The position numbers and the translations under genes are program-made. The notes under the pieces were generated by a model. It had not been told where the DNA came from and made no database searches. It was given only the letters and a program-made list of their open reading frames with translations. Positions 14,826 through 16,735 of a DNA stretch of 16,735 nt are shown piece after piece. Within the stretch, counting starts at the first letter, position 1; each line of letters begins with the position of its first letter. Source of the stretch: a bacterium (GTDB lineage Bacteria; UBP14; UBA6098; B30-G16); assembly GCA_027064665.1 (NCBI GenBank), contig JAMOPH010000105.1, positions 1 through 16,735 on the forward strand, given 5' to 3'.

Positions 14826-16091
14826 ATGAATTTCCTGACCACCACATTGCTTTCGCTGGTGCTGATAACCCAATGTGCCAACTGCCAACAGAGGCAAAAT
14901 CCTGTCCAGACCCCGGTGGAGAAAGTCCCGTATGAGTTTTTAATCTCCCGCTCAAACGATGATTTCACTCCTGCGGTCTCCGGCGCCACAATTGCTCTCG
15001 CCACGCTTCAGCGCCAGCAGATGGACATTGAACTCTCGTTCCGGGTAGGAAGGCGTATTACTTTTTCTTCCCTCACCGACGACATCTCCATTGACTGCCA
15101 TCCGGTGTGGGACCCCAAAACGCAGGCAATCATTTTTGACTCAAACAGAAACCAGAAAATCGCTCTGTGGAGTATGGCGCTGTCCGAAAGCGAACCCAAA
15201 CTCCTCATAGAGTCCCAAAGCGGGATGGTGTTTGACGCCGCCATATCCCCTGACGGCGAAAAGTTGGTTTATGTCAGCGCAAAACTCCCCGACCAGCAGT
15301 GGTGGACATATTATGTGATACCCCCCAGCGGCGGGCAAAATACCTTCGCAATAATCCTCCGGGACCTCCAGTCCCAAAAAGAAGAAAAAATTGCCTCCGG
15401 GATGTTTCCGGCATTCTCCCCCGACGGGGAAAAAATAGCCCACGCCTCCTTTGACGGCTCTACCTGGAATTTGTGGATAAAAGACCTCAAAACCGGCAGG
15501 AAAACCCAACTGACCAAAAGCCTATACAACGACTTCTATCCAACATTCTCCCACGACGGGAAATGGATTGCCTTTGTGAGGGAAAACCCGGCAAATCACG
15601 CAACGGACATCTGGATTGTAAAGTGCACGGGCGGCTCGCCGATACAGTTGACCAGCACCACCCAGCACAACGAGGGCGCCCCCTTCTGGACACAGGATGG
15701 AATTTACATCCACACCGACAGCGGGGACAACACACCATACGATATCGCCCTCATCCCGCCCGATGTTCTTCCCTCGGCGCAGGCGGCGGCATCCAAATCC
15801 GAAATTGATAAAACAAACATAACCATTCAGGTTCTCAACAGCACACGAATCCCAAAACTTGCGGCAAGAACCGCAAAACTCCTTGAGGAACACGGGTTCA
15901 AAGTATCCGATGTGGGGAACACCAAGCGGGAAAGAAACCTCTACAAGGGCAAAATCTATTACAAACCCGGGCTCAGAGACATCGCCCGGGAGATTGCAGA
16001 AATTATCCCCGGAACGCAAAGACTCTACCAGAGCGAGGCGTTCAAATACGATATCGTGATTGTCCTTGGAAGAAACACTAAGTATAAGTGA
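14826..16091 (+). CDS. Exported TolB-like beta-propeller protein with C-terminal LytR_C-type domain
   Basis: 421 residues. The N-terminus is a short signal-like segment (LLSLVLITQC); Cys17 is preceded by Gln, so it is not a standard lipobox, and cleavage by signal peptidase I is as likely. At least four PD40/WD40-like blades follow: CHPVWDPKTQAIIFDS (91-106), AAISPDGEKLVYVS (138-151), FPAFSPDGEKIAHAS (194-208) and YPTFSHDGKWIAFV (238-251). After an Ala/Ser-rich hinge (316-326), residues 332-415 (ITIQVLNSTRIPKLAARTAKLL ... YDIVIVLG) match the LytR_C fold seen at the C-terminus of LytR-CpsA-Psr cell-wall proteins. Function is unknown; envelope or peptidoglycan contact is a reasonable inference. 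The RBS is weak (AGAAAAA) and the gene begins 20 bp after a terminator, so its own promoter is not evident. Confidence 0.82.
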   Translation: MNFLTTTLLSLVLITQCANCQQRQNPVQTPVEKVPYEFLISRSNDDFTPAVSGATIALATLQRQQMDIELSFRVGRRITFSSLTDDISIDCHPVWDPKTQAIIFDSNRNQKIALWSMALSESEPKLLIESQSGMVFDAAISPDGEKLVYVSAKLPDQQWWTYYVIPPSGGQNTFAIILRDLQSQKEEKIASGMFPAFSPDGEKIAHASFDGSTWNLWIKDLKTGRKTQLTKSLYNDFYPTFSHDGKWIAFVRENPANHATDIWIVKCTGGSPIQLTSTTQHNEGAPFWTQDGIYIHTDSGDNTPYDIALIPPDVLPSAQAAASKSEIDKTNITIQVLNSTRIPKLAARTAKLLEEHGFKVSDVGNTKRERNLYKGKIYYKPGLRDIAREIAEIIPGTQRLYQSEAFKYDIVIVLGRNTKYK

Positions 16092-16120
16092 GCCTTTATG
16101 TTGTCCCGCCTTCAATTTTG

Positions 16121-16148
16121 TTGACCCCCGCAAAATAATTGCTATTTT
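16121..16148 (+). promoter_or_regulatory. Promoter of the dapA-family gene
   Basis: -35 TTGACC (16121-16126), 16 nt spacer, -10 TATTTT (16143-16148), giving a leader of about 20 nt with GAGGGGGTG before the ATG at 16176. Confidence 0.6.
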
Positions 16149-16175
16149 GTTAAAAACTTTATGAGGGGGTGCCTT

Positions 16176-16735
16176 ATGCTGAGAGGAAGCATTCCGGCGC
16201 TGGCGACGCCGTTCAACAAATCGGGGAAACCCTGCAAGAGAACCTACAAAAAACTTATCAACTGGCACATAAAATCCGGTAGCGATGGAATTCTGGTCGC
16301 CGGATGCACCGGGGAAAGTTTCACACTGACCGAAAAGGAGCGGGATGAACTTCTATCCCTTGCCGTGGAGACCGCAAAGGGGAAAATCCCAGTGATTATG
16401 GGCACCGGGGCGTCATCAACCGCAGTTGCAGTTGACAGGACAAAGCGCGCGAAAAAAATCGGCGCCGATTATGCTTTAGTCATTACGCCGTTCGCCAACA
16501 AACCCACTCAAGCCGCTCTGGAAAAATACTTCCTTGAGGTCGCCGAGGTGGGACTGCCCATAATCCTGTATAATGTCCCCTCCCGGACGGGGACGAACCT
16601 TGCCCCGGAAACCGTGTGCCGCCTGGCAGAACACCCCAACATCGTGGCGATAAAGGAGGCATCGGGCAGTCTTGACGCCGTGAGCGCAATAATCTCCTGC
16701 GCACCGGAGGATTTCGTCGTTCTCTCCGGCGGCGA
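16176..16735 (+). CDS. dapA: DapA-family aldolase (dihydrodipicolinate synthase-like), 5' part
   Basis: 186 codons, open at the window end; the family is about 290-300 residues. The TIM-barrel landmarks of 4-hydroxy-tetrahydrodipicolinate synthase (lysine and meso-diaminopimelate synthesis from aspartate semialdehyde and pyruvate) are clear: SIPALATPF (5-13), GESFTL, IPVIMGTGA (71-79), ILYNVPSRTGTNL (130-142) with Tyr132 and Arg137, and Schiff-base Lys160 in AIKEASG. Arg137 matches the Arg that binds the aspartate-semialdehyde carboxylate in the E. coli enzyme. Two catalytic-triad positions differ, however: E. coli Thr44 is Cys44 and Tyr107 is Ala107 (TPFANKP instead of TPYYNRP). It may be a working variant or a paralogue with another substrate. 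The RBS GAGGGGGTG lies 4 nt before the ATG. Confidence 0.85.
   Translation, partial: MLRGSIPALATPFNKSGKPCKRTYKKLINWHIKSGSDGILVAGCTGESFTLTEKERDELLSLAVETAKGKIPVIMGTGASSTAVAVDRTKRAKKIGADYALVITPFANKPTQAALEKYFLEVAEVGLPIILYNVPSRTGTNLAPETVCRLAEHPNIVAIKEASGSLDAVSAIISCAPEDFVVLSGG

Noticed and set aside
15522..16268. 248-codon minus-strand open frame across the propeller gene and dapA start
   Set aside because: It crosses the dapA promoter and two recognisable genes, and its product resembles nothing.

Overview
The window (about 16.7 kb) looks like chromosomal DNA of a Gram-negative-type (diderm) bacterium. It encodes lipoproteins, a SPOR-domain protein, a secreted beta-propeller protein, type IV pilus tip proteins, and a secreted protease ending in a FlgD-Ig/'type A'-like C-terminal module (YPNP ... 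GVYIYK). Such modules are common in the FCB group and neighbouring uncultured candidate phyla (WOR-3, Zixibacteria, Hydrothermae and the like). That placement is an inference; no taxonomic marker here settles it. Nothing in the window suggests a phage, IS element, CRISPR array or rRNA.

Layout. (1) 1-459 (+): 3' end of upp (uracil phosphoribosyltransferase), converging with only 2 bp to spare on the next block. (2) 462-11483 (-): one long co-directional run, read right to left. First come a membrane diguanylate cyclase with Cache-like, GAF-like, PAS and GGDEF regions, then an overlapping secreted HExxH metalloprotease. A strong extended -10 promoter at 7356-7383 follows, and then a complete minor-pilin set in the classical order: fimT/gspH-like, pilV-like, pilW-like, pilX-like, a 1312-residue PilY1-like tip protein, and a small secreted protein in the position that pilY2 holds in Pseudomonas. 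(3) 11533-13712 (+): divergent manC (GDP-mannose synthesis), a SPOR lipoprotein and a macro-domain protein. (4) 13724-14080 (+): tRNA-Pro(TGG) and rpmB (zinc-type L28). (5) 14217-14805 (+): a Cys-rich lipoprotein closed by a clear terminator. (6) 14826-16091 (+): a TolB-like propeller fused to a LytR_C-type domain. (7) 16121-16735 (+): promoter and 5' part of a dapA-family gene.

How the genes may work together. The minor pilins and PilY1 should form the priming and tip complex of a type IV pilus; the major pilin and the motor genes are elsewhere. The diguanylate cyclase next door suggests that c-di-GMP output is genetically coupled to the tip, echoing the PilY1/SadC surface-sensing link known in Pseudomonas aeruginosa. 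Most unusual are the five tandem Cys/Trp/Tyr repeats placed before the von Willebrand A domain of PilY1, and the Asp-rich, calcium-type loops that recur in PilV, PilW, PilY1 and the protease. Elsewhere, the dapA-family protein lacks two of the three catalytic-triad residues of canonical dihydrodipicolinate synthase, and the macro protein lacks the MacroD-type catalytic Asp.
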